Source: Paracoccus marinus (GTDB lineage Bacteria > Pseudomonadota > Alphaproteobacteria > Rhodobacterales > Rhodobacteraceae). From it: DNA of 64,000 bases. The stretch is from the NCBI RefSeq assembly GCF_007018965.1, contig NZ_VJYZ01000004.1, positions 62,001 through 126,000 of the forward strand, written 5' to 3'. Position numbers and translations under genes: made by a program. Below the pieces are notes generated by a model. The model searched no databases. It was not told the DNA's origin and was given only the letters and a program-made list of their open reading frames with translations. The first letter of the stretch is position 1. Each line of letters starts with the position of its first letter. Below, one piece after another: positions 24,354-33,471 of this stretch.

Positions 24354-24995
24354 CTACCTGACGCCCTCGCGCCCTTTCGCGATGCGGTAATACGCCCACA
24401 GCGCCCGCGCCGCGACCGACCGCCATGGCCGCCACGGTTCCGCCATCTCGATCAGCGCGGCGGGCGTGGGGCGCGCGTCCAGCCCGTAAAGGATGCGCGC
24501 CGCTTCCTGCAGGGCAAGGTCGCCCGCCGCGAACGCATCCGCCCGGCCCAGCGCGAACTTGAGATAGATTTCCGCCGTCCAGCGGCCGATCCCGGGCAGC
24601 GCGACCAGGGTGTCCAGCACCTCGTCGTCGGGCATGGCGCGCAGCGCGGCCCAGTCGGGGGACGCCGCCGCGATCCCGCGCAGGTAGCGGATCTTCTGCG
24701 CGGACAGCCCGCAGGCCCGCAGCGCCTCGTCGCTGGCGGCGGCGATGGCCACCGGATCGGTCAGCCCCGCCGCCTGAAGCTTGCGCGCGATCGCGTCGGC
24801 CGCGTGGGTGGAAAGCTGCTGCGAGACGACCGCGCCCAGGATCGCGGCAAACCCGTCCTCGCGCCGCCTCAGCGGCAGCGGGCCGATTTCCGGCAGGACG
24901 GCCGCCCAGACCGGATCGGTGGCGGCCAGATGCGCCAGCCCTTCCTGAATGTCGGCATCCGCGTCGATCACCCGCAGCGTGGCAAGCCCCGTCAT
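24354..24995 (-). CDS. DNA-3-methyladenine glycosylase II (AlkA-type)
   Basis: A 213-residue helix-hairpin-helix glycosylase that removes alkylated bases. The sequence SQQLSTHAADAIARKL (58-73) leads into the HhH element LPGIGRWTAEIYLKFALGR (133-151) and the catalytic aspartate D159 in AAGDLAL. It lacks the N-terminal domain of E. coli AlkA, as many short bacterial versions do. Its start overlaps the stop of the upstream GntR regulator (ATGA), which links the two in translation. Confidence 0.92.
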   Translation of the reverse strand: MTGLATLRVIDADADIQEGLAHLAATDPVWAAVLPEIGPLPLRRREDGFAAILGAVVSQQLSTHAADAIARKLQAAGLTDPVAIAAASDEALRACGLSAQKIRYLRGIAAASPDWAALRAMPDDEVLDTLVALPGIGRWTAEIYLKFALGRADAFAAGDLALQEAARILYGLDARPTPAALIEMAEPWRPWRSVAARALWAYYRIAKGREGVR

Positions 24996-25639
24996 TGCCG
25001 TTCCTGTTCCACGGTCGCGGCCCAGTCCCGCGCGCCCTGCCGCAGCCGCGTCTCGTAGGCGAGCGAAATATGCGCGCGCAGCGCCGCGTCAGCCTCGTCC
25101 GGGTTGCCGGCGGCGATGGATTTCACGATCGCGCGGTGCTCGTCCAGCGAATCCTCGCCCCGCCCCGGCACCGCAAGCGAGGAATGCGCCATCAGCGCCA
25201 TCGTCCGGTGGACGATGTCGAGCTGCTGGACGAGATAGCGGTTGTGCGAGGCGAGGTGGATCTGGTGATGGAACCGCCGGTTCGCGCGGGCGAGCGCGTG
25301 CGGATCGTCAAGGATCTCCCGGTCCTCTTCGACCATCGCGCCAAGGACGCGCACCTCTTCGCGGCTGGCGTGGCGGGCGGCGAGGCGGGCGGCCAGCGCC
25401 TCAAGCTCGGTGCGGACGGCGTAAAGTTCAGTCAGCTGGTTGTGGTCCAGCGCCGACACGATAAGGCTGCGCCCGTCGCGGGTCAGCATCGACTGCGTTT
25501 CCAGCCGCTGCAGCGCCTCGCGCACGGGGGTGCGGCTGACGCCGAACCGCTCCGCCAGCTCGGATTCGACCAGCCGGTCGCCGGGGCGGTAGGTGCCGTT
25601 GTCGATCGCCGACAGGATCAGGGAATAGGCGTCCTTCAT
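24992..25639 (-). CDS. GntR family regulator, FCD subfamily
   Basis: A 215-residue regulator. The winged helix-turn-helix (about 1-65) contains RLVESELAERFGVSRTPVREALQRLE. The all-helical FCD ligand domain (about 72-205) contains RTELEALAARLAARHAS, NRRFHHQIHLASHN with the metal-type histidines, and LDEHRAIVKSIAAGN. ATG 25639 (MKDAYSLIL) is the natural start. The open frame upstream has no similarity. It is coupled to the glycosylase gene, an unusual partner for a metabolite-sensing regulator. Confidence 0.9.
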   Translation of the reverse strand: MKDAYSLILSAIDNGTYRPGDRLVESELAERFGVSRTPVREALQRLETQSMLTRDGRSLIVSALDHNQLTELYAVRTELEALAARLAARHASREEVRVLGAMVEEDREILDDPHALARANRRFHHQIHLASHNRYLVQQLDIVHRTMALMAHSSLAVPGRGEDSLDEHRAIVKSIAAGNPDEADAALRAHISLAYETRLRQGARDWAATVEQERQ

Positions 25640-25756
25640 GGCGGCAGAGTTGGCCTTGCCGGGCGGCGTTTGCAAGCAGACGGGCGCGCGGGCGGATTGA
25701 TGGCGCCCGCCGGTCCGGCCAGAACTGCCGTGATCCCGATGAAAGGCCGCCCGATC

Positions 25757-26251
25757 ATGCCGAGCAACCGACCGACCGGACGCGGGCGCACGCCGCCCAA
25801 ACGCCGCCTTCAGGCGGTCGCGCTGGCGCTCTGCATGGCGCTGCCGGTCCCTGCGGCGTCGCTTGCGGAAACGGCTTCCTTGCAGGCGACCAGCCGCTCG
25901 ATCGACGACCTGCGCCGCATCGTCCGGATCGCAGGCGAACCGCGATCGGTGCTGTGGGCGATGGAACCTGTCGGCCCGGAAAACCCCGACAGCTTCCCGC
26001 CCGGCCCCACCGACTATCTTCTGCGCGCGGTGCTGACCTACGGCTCGGCGGGAGAGGTCGCAGCCCTCATGGGCGACGGCCCGACCGAGGCGGCGGACTA
26101 CCTTGCCCCGGCGTGGTTCCCGAAGGCAGCGGGTCCGGGCCGCACCATCCAGGTCATCCGCCACCACCGTGTGCAGGGGTTCATGGACGCGGCGGTGATG
26201 ACCGTGCCGGACGCGCCCGGCGTGGTGATCGTCGAACGCCCCTCGTCCTGA
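25757..26251 (+). CDS. Hypothetical exported protein
   Basis: A 164-residue protein I do not recognise. ATG 25757 has GAAAGG ten bases upstream and starts a basic n-region (RPTGRGRTPPKRR) followed by a signal peptide that probably ends in AASLAE. The mature part is about 130 residues, without cysteines and with mixed charge. It lies divergent from the GntR gene and 32 bases before the HAD gene, so it may share a transcript with the latter. Confidence 0.7.
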   Translation: MPSNRPTGRGRTPPKRRLQAVALALCMALPVPAASLAETASLQATSRSIDDLRRIVRIAGEPRSVLWAMEPVGPENPDSFPPGPTDYLLRAVLTYGSAGEVAALMGDGPTEAADYLAPAWFPKAAGPGRTIQVIRHHRVQGFMDAAVMTVPDAPGVVIVERPSS

Positions 26252-26283
26252 CAACCCGCGCACCCCGTGCTAGCGTGGCCCGC

Positions 26284-27030
26284 ATGGACGCCACCGCGCA
26301 CAAGCCCGATCATGACCCCGGCCCCACCCCCGGCGCGCTTCGCCGCGCCTTTGCGGGCGTGGACACGTGGATCTTCGATCTCGACAACACGCTATATTCC
26401 CCCGACATGCGGCTGTTCGACCAGATCCAGCTGCGGATGACGGCTTGGGTCGCGCGCGAACTGGGACTTGACCGTGACGCGGCGGACGCGCTGCGGGCGC
26501 AGTACTGGCGCGACCACGGCACCACGCTGGCCGGGCTGATGGCCGAACACGCCATCGACCCGGCAGGCTATCTGCTGGATGTCCACGACATCGACTTTTC
26601 CGCGCTCACCCCCGACGAGGCGCTGTCGGCCGCGATCCTCGCCCTGCCCGGCCGCCGCATCGTCCACACCAACGCCGACGCGGGCTATGCGGCCAAGGTC
26701 CTCGCCCGGCGCGGGCTTGGCTGCTTCGAGGCGGTGTACGGAATCGAGGAATGCGGCTTTCACCCCAAGCCCGACCCGCGATCCTTCGCCGCGGTGCTGG
26801 ACGCGCACGGGATCGACCCGGCCCGCGCCGCGATGTTCGAGGACGACCCCCGCAACCTCGAGGTGCCCCACAGGCTGGGGATGCGGACGGTTCTGGTGGG
26901 GGCCGGCCGGCACGGACCCGACGAACTTGGCCCCGACCACGTCCACGGGCCGCATGTGGGCTGGCGCACGGACGACCTGCCCGCGTTCCTGGCGCGGCTT
27001 GCCGCCGCGCTGGCGGACGTGGCAGTCTGA
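26284..27030 (+). CDS. HAD-family pyrimidine 5'-nucleotidase
   Basis: A 248-residue HAD phosphatase of the SDT1/pyrimidine 5'-nucleotidase group, which dephosphorylates UMP/CMP-type nucleotides in its characterised members. Motif I is FDLDNTLY with D32 and D34, motif II is the Thr in VHTNADAG, motif III is the lysine in FHPKPDPRSF, and motif IV is FEDDPRNLE. The helical cap lies between about 45 and 125. It has an unusual 25-residue polar N-terminal lead. The UbiH-like gene follows after 43 bases. Confidence 0.9.
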   Translation: MDATAHKPDHDPGPTPGALRRAFAGVDTWIFDLDNTLYSPDMRLFDQIQLRMTAWVARELGLDRDAADALRAQYWRDHGTTLAGLMAEHAIDPAGYLLDVHDIDFSALTPDEALSAAILALPGRRIVHTNADAGYAAKVLARRGLGCFEAVYGIEECGFHPKPDPRSFAAVLDAHGIDPARAAMFEDDPRNLEVPHRLGMRTVLVGAGRHGPDELGPDHVHGPHVGWRTDDLPAFLARLAAALADVAV

Positions 27031-27073
27031 GCGCTGCGTAGCTAAAGCCGACCCCCGCGAGGACCGAAACATC

Positions 27074-28288
27074 ATGGCCGACCGCGATATCGACATCCTC
27101 GTCTCGGGCGGCGGCATCGCCGGGCTGATCGCGGCGGCGGCGTTCGGCGCCGGGGGCCACCGCGTCCTCTGCGTGGACCCCGCCCCGCCGGTGACCGACG
27201 AAGGCGCGGCAGGCGCCGACCTCAGGACCACGGCGTTCCTGCAACCCTCGGCCGACCTGCTGGCGCGGATCGGCCTGTGGGACCGGCTCGCGCCCTTCGC
27301 GACGCCCCTGCAGGTGATGAAGATCGTGGATGCGGGCGGGGCCGAGCCCACGCCGCGCCTGACCCGCGCCTTTGACGCCGCCGACATTTCCGACCGCCCG
27401 TTCGGATGGAACCTGCCCAACTGGCTTCTGCGGCGCGAGATCGCGGCGCGGCTGGCCGAACTGCCTGGGGTCGAGTTCCGCCCCGGCACCGCCACGGTCG
27501 GCCTGACCGTGCGTGAGGATGCAGCGCTGGTGCGCCTCGCCTCCGGCAACGTCAACGGCAGCGGCGGCGCGCAGACGGTCGCGGCGCGGCTGGTGGTGGC
27601 GGCCGACGGCCGCAACTCGCCGGTGCGCGAGATGCTGGGGATCGGCGCGCGCACGATCCGCTACGGGCAAAAGGCACTCGCCTTCGCCGTCACCCACGAC
27701 CGCCCGCACGACAACGTCTCGACCGAGGTTCACCGATCCGGCGGGCCGTTCACGCTGGTCCCCCTGCCCGACCGCGAAGGGCGGCACGCCTCGGCCGTCG
27801 TATGGATGGAACGGGGCCCCGAAATCGCGCGCCTGCGCGCCCTTCCCCGAGACGTGTTCCAGGCCGAACTGAACGCCCGCTCCGCCGGGGTCCTCGGGCA
27901 GCTGACGCAGGCGACGGGGCTGACCGAATGGCCCATCATCAGCCAGATCGCCGACCGCTTCACCGGCCCCCGCACCGCGCTGGTGGCCGAGGCGGCGCAC
28001 GTCGTCCCGCCGATCGGCGCGCAGGGGCTGAACATGAGCCTGGCCGACATCGCCGCGCTGGCCGAGCTGATGCAGGACGATCCCGGCAACGCGGCCGCGC
28101 TGGACCGCTTCGACCGCGCCCGCCGCCCCGAGGCGCTGCTGCGCGTCATGGGCATCGACGCGCTGAACCGCGCCAGTATGGTGGGCCTGCGCCCGCTGCG
28201 CGACATCCGCGCCGCGGCGCTTGGCGGGCTTTACGCGCTGTCGCCGGTGCGGCGGACGCTGATGCGCGCGGGGCTCGGCACGCGCTGA
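27074..28288 (+). CDS. UbiH/UbiF-family FAD-dependent hydroxylase
   Basis: A 404-residue flavoprotein of the UbiH/UbiF/COQ6 group that hydroxylates the ubiquinone ring precursor. It has an N-terminal Rossmann motif SGGGIAGLIAAAAFG (11-25), the central ARLVVAADGRNSPVR (DG motif) and the C-terminal PIGAQGLNMSLADIAALAEL. Which ring position it acts on cannot be read from sequence. The gene ends in front of a composite hairpin repeat and converges on the Lrp pair. Confidence 0.88.
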   Translation: MADRDIDILVSGGGIAGLIAAAAFGAGGHRVLCVDPAPPVTDEGAAGADLRTTAFLQPSADLLARIGLWDRLAPFATPLQVMKIVDAGGAEPTPRLTRAFDAADISDRPFGWNLPNWLLRREIAARLAELPGVEFRPGTATVGLTVREDAALVRLASGNVNGSGGAQTVAARLVVAADGRNSPVREMLGIGARTIRYGQKALAFAVTHDRPHDNVSTEVHRSGGPFTLVPLPDREGRHASAVVWMERGPEIARLRALPRDVFQAELNARSAGVLGQLTQATGLTEWPIISQIADRFTGPRTALVAEAAHVVPPIGAQGLNMSLADIAALAELMQDDPGNAAALDRFDRARRPEALLRVMGIDALNRASMVGLRPLRDIRAAALGGLYALSPVRRTLMRAGLGTR

Positions 28289-28308
28289 AGACACGCGAAG
28301 GGACAGCC

Positions 28309-28416
28309 GGGGGCTTCGCGCCCCCGGACCCCCGCGGGATATTTCAGCCCGCCCGAGACCGACGCCGCCTCGGGCGGGCACAAGTATCCTCGGGGGTCCG
28401 GGGGCAGACAGCCCCC
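28309..28416. repeat. Composite inverted hairpin/GATATTT repeat (full copy)
   Basis: From the left: hairpin GGGGGC/GCCCCC (28309-28325), then GGACCCCC and GATATTT, then a central 10-bp stem CCCGCCCGAG (28348-28357) with CTCGGGCGGG (28369-28378), then the same outer module in reverse (GTATCC, GGGGGTCC, hairpin GGGGGC/GCCCCC, to 28416). It fills the space between the convergent UbiH-like and Lrp genes. Related copies lie at 40124, 47933 and 54297. It is probably a bidirectional terminator family dispersed in this genome. Confidence 0.75.
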
Positions 28417-28429
28417 GTCCTTCGGGCGC

Positions 28430-28893
28430 TCAGCCCAGCGGCCCGGGACGGCGTTCTTCGGACAGGACCACGTTCGCCTCGACCTGGCCCACGCCGGGCA
28501 GGGTCATGATCCGCCGGCGCAGGATGCGCTCGAAGTCGGGGATGTCGCGGGCCACGATCCGCAGCCGGTAGTCGAAGCGGCCAAGGACGTGCTGGACCGT
28601 CTGCACCTCGGGCACGGCGGCGGCGGCGCGCTCGAAATCCTCGAGCGCGGGGCGGCCGCGGGCGGCAAGGCGGATGCCGAGAAAAACCGTCACGCCGAAC
28701 CCCAGCGCGGCGCGGTCCACGACCACACGGCGCCCGGCGATCGCACCGGATTCCTTCAGCCGCCTGATCCGCCGCCATGCGGCGGGCTGGGTCAGGCCGA
28801 CCGCGCGCCCGACTTCGGCTGCGCTGAGTTCGGCGTTGCGCGCCAGAAGCTTCAGGATCGCGATGTCGGTCGCGTCGGGGGCAAAGGGGTCCG

Positions 28894-28897
<4 letters not shown>
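28430..28897 (-). CDS. Lrp/AsnC family regulator (second of a tandem pair)
   Basis: A 155-residue regulator. The N-terminal helix-turn-helix is AEVGRAVGLTQPAAWRRIRRLKESG (about 27-51), followed by a RAM/AsnC ligand domain (about 65-150) with VQTVQHVLGRFDYRLRIVARD. The start is GTG 28897, overlapping the stop of the upstream Lrp gene in a GTGA junction. The two paralogues may form a hetero-oligomer. They lie divergent from ilvC, which suggests that they sense or control branched-chain amino acid synthesis. Confidence 0.88.
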
Positions 28898-30496
<1,599 letters not shown>

Positions 30497-30498
30497 CC

Positions 30499-30546
30499 GG
30501 GACCCACACGGAACGGGATCCACACGGAACGGGATCCACACGGAAC
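30499..30546 (+). repeat. Three tandem 16-bp repeats after ilvC
   Basis: The unit GGGATCCACACGGAAC occurs three times end to end (30499-30514 with one C-for-T change, 30515-30530, 30531-30546), followed by a partial GGGA. It starts 3 bases after the ilvC stop and sits directly before the terminator stem. It could vary in copy number. Confidence 0.85.
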
Positions 30547-30551
30547 GGGAA

Positions 30552-30582
30552 GGGCCGGCGCGATGAAGCGCCGGCCCTTTTT
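30552..30582 (+). terminator. Strong intrinsic terminator of ilvC
   Basis: GGGCCGGCGC (30552-30561), loop GATGAA and GCGCCGGCCC (30568-30577) form a perfect 10-bp GC stem followed by TTTTT. It separates ilvC from the convergent MHS transporter gene. Confidence 0.9.
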
Positions 30583-30599
30583 CGTGGTCGGGGGCGCGC

Positions 30600-31919
30600 T
30601 CAGTCGTTGCTCAGGCGGCCGGTGTCGGGGCGGTTCAGCCGCAGGTCCCGCGTTTCCGGGATCAGAAGCCCGGTTGCCAGCGTGATGCCCGCGACGACCA
30701 TCAGGTAGATCAGGAACCAGTCGTGGTGCCCGCGGGTCGAAAGCCACGTGTTGATGTAGGGCGCCGTGCCGCCGAAGATCGCGGTGGCGAGCGACAGCGT
30801 GCCCGCGACCCCGGTGGCGCGGATGTCGGTCGGGAACACCTCGGTCCAGACGGCGGTGTTCACGCCGAACAGGCAGGCGATGAACAGCAGCGCGATGACC
30901 ATCGCGGTCAGCAGCCCGCGGAAGCTGTCGTCGATCGTGCCGTCGAGGAAGAAGGTCAGACAGACGAAGCCGACCCCGAACAGGATGATGAACGGCCGCC
31001 GCCCGAACCGGTCGGCCAGATAACCCACGACCGGGATCGCCACCAGGAACACGCATTGCGCGATCAGGCTGGCAGACAGCGCCGATCCGGCGTCCAGCCC
31101 GCGACCCACTTGGGCGAAGGTGGGGCTGTAGATCAGCCAGGTGTAGAACATGATCGACCCGCCCGCGGACAGCCCGAACACGACCGCGATCCCGCGCCAG
31201 TTGCGCGCGAGCGCCCGCAGCCGGCTTTCCTGCATCGGCGCCTTGGCCTTGTTTTCGTGGAACGTCTCGCTCTCGGTCAGCTGGCGGCGCAGGTAAAGGC
31301 CGTAAAGGCCCAGCAGCCCGCCCATGGCAAACGGGATCCGCCAGCCCCATTCACCGATCGCCGCCTTGTCGAGAACGCTGTTCAGCGCCAGCCCCGTGAT
31401 CGTCGCCAGCATCGTGCCCAGCACCACGCTGACCCACGAGGTGCTGCCGAACAGCGCGCGGCGATCCTGGGGCGCGCGTTCAACCAGATAGGTGATCGAC
31501 GTTCCCATCTCGCCGCCATGCGAGATGCCCTGCAGGAGCCGCGCCAGCAACAGCACCACCGAAGCGAGGATGCCGATGCTGGCGAAGGTGGGCGTCAGCG
31601 CGATGACGAGGCTGCCGCCGGCGGTGATGAGCATGGCGAGCGTCAGCGCCCGCTTGCGCCCGACCCGGTCGGCATAAAGGCCGAACAGGAACCCGCCAAG
31701 TGGCCGGGTGAGGAACCCGGCCGCGAACACGGCCAGCGCCGCCAGCAGCGCCGCCGAGGGGTCGTCCGAGGGGAAGAACTGCCCCGCGAAGTAGGGTGCG
31801 AAGATCGTGTAGATGGTCCAGTCGAACCATTCGAGCGTGTTGCCGAAGTTGACGGCGATGATGTCCTTCAGCCTGCGGCTTTCGCCGTGTGGTTGGTGCG
31901 CGTTCGTTGTCGCTGACAT
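30600..31919 (-). CDS. MHS-family MFS transporter
   Basis: A 439-residue inner membrane metabolite:proton symporter with 12 predicted helices. The signature of the MHS branch (alpha-ketoglutarate, proline/betaine, shikimate transporters) is visible as NTLEWFDWTIYTIFAPYFA near the N-terminus, GLYADRVGRKRAL between helices 2 and 3, and LLQGISHGGEMGTSITYL. The substrate is probably an organic or aromatic acid. It follows a flavin reductase-like gene by 64 bases on the same strand, opposite a GntR regulator, so it is probably part of a small catabolic operon. Confidence 0.88.
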   Translation of the reverse strand: MSATTNAHQPHGESRRLKDIIAVNFGNTLEWFDWTIYTIFAPYFAGQFFPSDDPSAALLAALAVFAAGFLTRPLGGFLFGLYADRVGRKRALTLAMLITAGGSLVIALTPTFASIGILASVVLLLARLLQGISHGGEMGTSITYLVERAPQDRRALFGSTSWVSVVLGTMLATITGLALNSVLDKAAIGEWGWRIPFAMGGLLGLYGLYLRRQLTESETFHENKAKAPMQESRLRALARNWRGIAVVFGLSAGGSIMFYTWLIYSPTFAQVGRGLDAGSALSASLIAQCVFLVAIPVVGYLADRFGRRPFIILFGVGFVCLTFFLDGTIDDSFRGLLTAMVIALLFIACLFGVNTAVWTEVFPTDIRATGVAGTLSLATAIFGGTAPYINTWLSTRGHHDWFLIYLMVVAGITLATGLLIPETRDLRLNRPDTGRLSND

Positions 31920-31983
31920 TGCATTTCCCTGTTGAGCTGCCTTGCGGGTTCATCCCCAAGGCGATGGCCGTTCTTCTTGCGGT

Positions 31984-32649
31984 TCAGGTAAGCGAGGCGC
32001 GGCCCTCCAGTCCCTGCTGCGCGTCGCCGTCCGATCCGGGCACGCGCATCTCGAACGTCTTTTCGACGACCGTGTAGTCGAAGTAGCCCAGCCGGGCGAT
32101 CGGACGGATGGTGGGGATGTCGAGCCGCCCGTCGGGCAGGATGAAGCGGTCGTCGATGTGGATCTTTTCGACCTGCGCGAACACGATATCGATCGTGCCC
32201 ATGGGCGACGCGCCCTTCATCCGGTGGGTGCTGAGATAGCGGCACTCGAACTTGACCGGGCTTTCCTTGACCATCGGCACGCGCGCGTTGTCGGCGTATT
32301 CGCGGTTCACGTTGGGCAGGTGGTCGAATTCGCTTTCGTTCGGCGGCAGCGCCATCGCGCTGATGTTGACCGCCTCGCGCAGGTCGTAAGTGGCCATGTT
32401 CCAGACGAACCAGCCGGTTTCCTCGGCGTTCAGCACCGTGTCCTTGCGGCGGCCGTCCGGGTACTGGTTGGCCGAGAACATGACCATCGGCGGATCGAAG
32501 GTCAGGTTCTGCCACTGGCTGTAGGGGGCGATATTCTCGACCCCTTCGGTGCTGACGCTGGACAGCCAGCCGATCGGGCGCGGGACGGTGCAGCTCTTGA
32601 ACGGCGAGAAGGGGAGCGGGCTCGGCTCAAGATGAGGTGAATACTTCAT
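31984..32649 (-). CDS. Flavin reductase-like / FMN-binding split-barrel protein
   Basis: A 221-residue protein of the flavin reductase-like family. The FMN-binding core is read in CTVPRPIGWLSSVSTEGVENIAPYSQW and the following PPMVMFSANQYPDGRRKDTVLN, then FVWNMATYDLREAVNISAM. Members reduce flavin for monooxygenases or act as flavin-dependent oxidoreductases, and the partner is not known. ATG 32649 (MKYSPHLEP) is preferred, as the upstream TTG is less plausible. It is the first gene of the operon with the MHS transporter. Confidence 0.85.
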   Translation of the reverse strand: MKYSPHLEPSPLPFSPFKSCTVPRPIGWLSSVSTEGVENIAPYSQWQNLTFDPPMVMFSANQYPDGRRKDTVLNAEETGWFVWNMATYDLREAVNISAMALPPNESEFDHLPNVNREYADNARVPMVKESPVKFECRYLSTHRMKGASPMGTIDIVFAQVEKIHIDDRFILPDGRLDIPTIRPIARLGYFDYTVVEKTFEMRVPGSDGDAQQGLEGRASLT

Positions 32650-32681
32650 GGGGCGCTTCTTCTGTGACAAACAGGCAACAT

Positions 32682-32703
32682 TCGTATACGACCGATATAT
32701 CGG
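32682..32703. promoter_or_regulatory. Two adjacent perfect palindromes, likely GntR operators
   Basis: TCGTATACGA (32682-32691) is directly followed by CCGATATATCGG (32692-32703). Both are perfect palindromes with no base between them. They lie between the flavin reductase start (32649) and the GntR start (32791). The GTATAC core is a typical operator core for FCD-type GntR proteins, so the divergent regulator is the likely binder. Confidence 0.65.
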
Positions 32704-32790
32704 CTGTGTGTCAAACTATTCTTGCGCTAATCGGCGCAACGCCACCGATAAGCCTGACGATGGGCCGGGCAGCGAGCAGGGACGCGACGA

Positions 32791-33450
32791 ATGACAAGCC
32801 AATCCGACCAGACCGTGGCGATCCTGCAGGACCTGATCGAACGCGGGGAACTGCTGCCCGGCGCGATGCTGTCCGAGCGGCGGTTGATGGACCTGACGGG
32901 CTTCGGCCGCACCCCGGTGCGCGAGGCGGTGCAGCGGCTCGCGCTCAGCCACATGCTGCGGATCCATCCGGGCCGCGGGGTCGAGATCCCGCCGGTCTCG
33001 GTCGAGGATCAGCTGAGCCGGCTCGAGGTTCGCCGCTCGCTCGAGGTGCTGGCGGTGACGCTGGCGTGCGAGCGTGCAAGCGCGCGCGACATCGCCGAGA
33101 TGCGCGGCCTGGTGGCCCAGCCCGAGGCCGAGCCCCAGCCAGCGCCGTCCCTGCTCAGCTATTCGGACGAGGTGCGGCTGACGCACGGGATCATCATCCG
33201 CGCCGCGCACAACCCCTATCTCGAGGCGCTGATGAAGCCGCTGCAGACCCTGTCGCGGCGGTTCTGGATCATGAACGTGCGCGACGAGGCGCAAGAGATC
33301 GCGACCGGCCGGGCGCTGCACCGGCAGGTGCTGACCACCATCGCGGCCCGCGACTTCAAGCAGGCGCGCGACGCGTCGCTGGCGCTGAACGACTATCTCG
33401 TGCGGTTCGCGCTGAACGTGCTGGCGCAGAGGGCGCGCATCCCGGCCTGA
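32791..33450 (+). CDS. GntR family regulator, FCD subfamily
   Basis: A 219-residue regulator. The winged helix is ERRLMDLTGFGRTPVREAVQRLALSHML (about 30-57), with the GRGVEIPPVSVEDQ hinge, and the FCD domain runs from about 75 to 210. The expected FCD histidines are only partly present (TRHGII-type segment LTHGIIIRAAHNPYLEALM). It is divergent from the flavin reductase-transporter pair and close to two palindromes, so it probably represses that operon and itself until an organic-acid ligand binds. Confidence 0.88.
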   Translation: MTSQSDQTVAILQDLIERGELLPGAMLSERRLMDLTGFGRTPVREAVQRLALSHMLRIHPGRGVEIPPVSVEDQLSRLEVRRSLEVLAVTLACERASARDIAEMRGLVAQPEAEPQPAPSLLSYSDEVRLTHGIIIRAAHNPYLEALMKPLQTLSRRFWIMNVRDEAQEIATGRALHRQVLTTIAARDFKQARDASLALNDYLVRFALNVLAQRARIPA

Positions 33451-33471
33451 TCCGCGCGGCGGGGGCCCGGG

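Noticed and set aside
30499..30546. The tandem repeats after ilvC as a CRISPR array
   Set aside because: The units abut without spacers and no cas genes are nearby.
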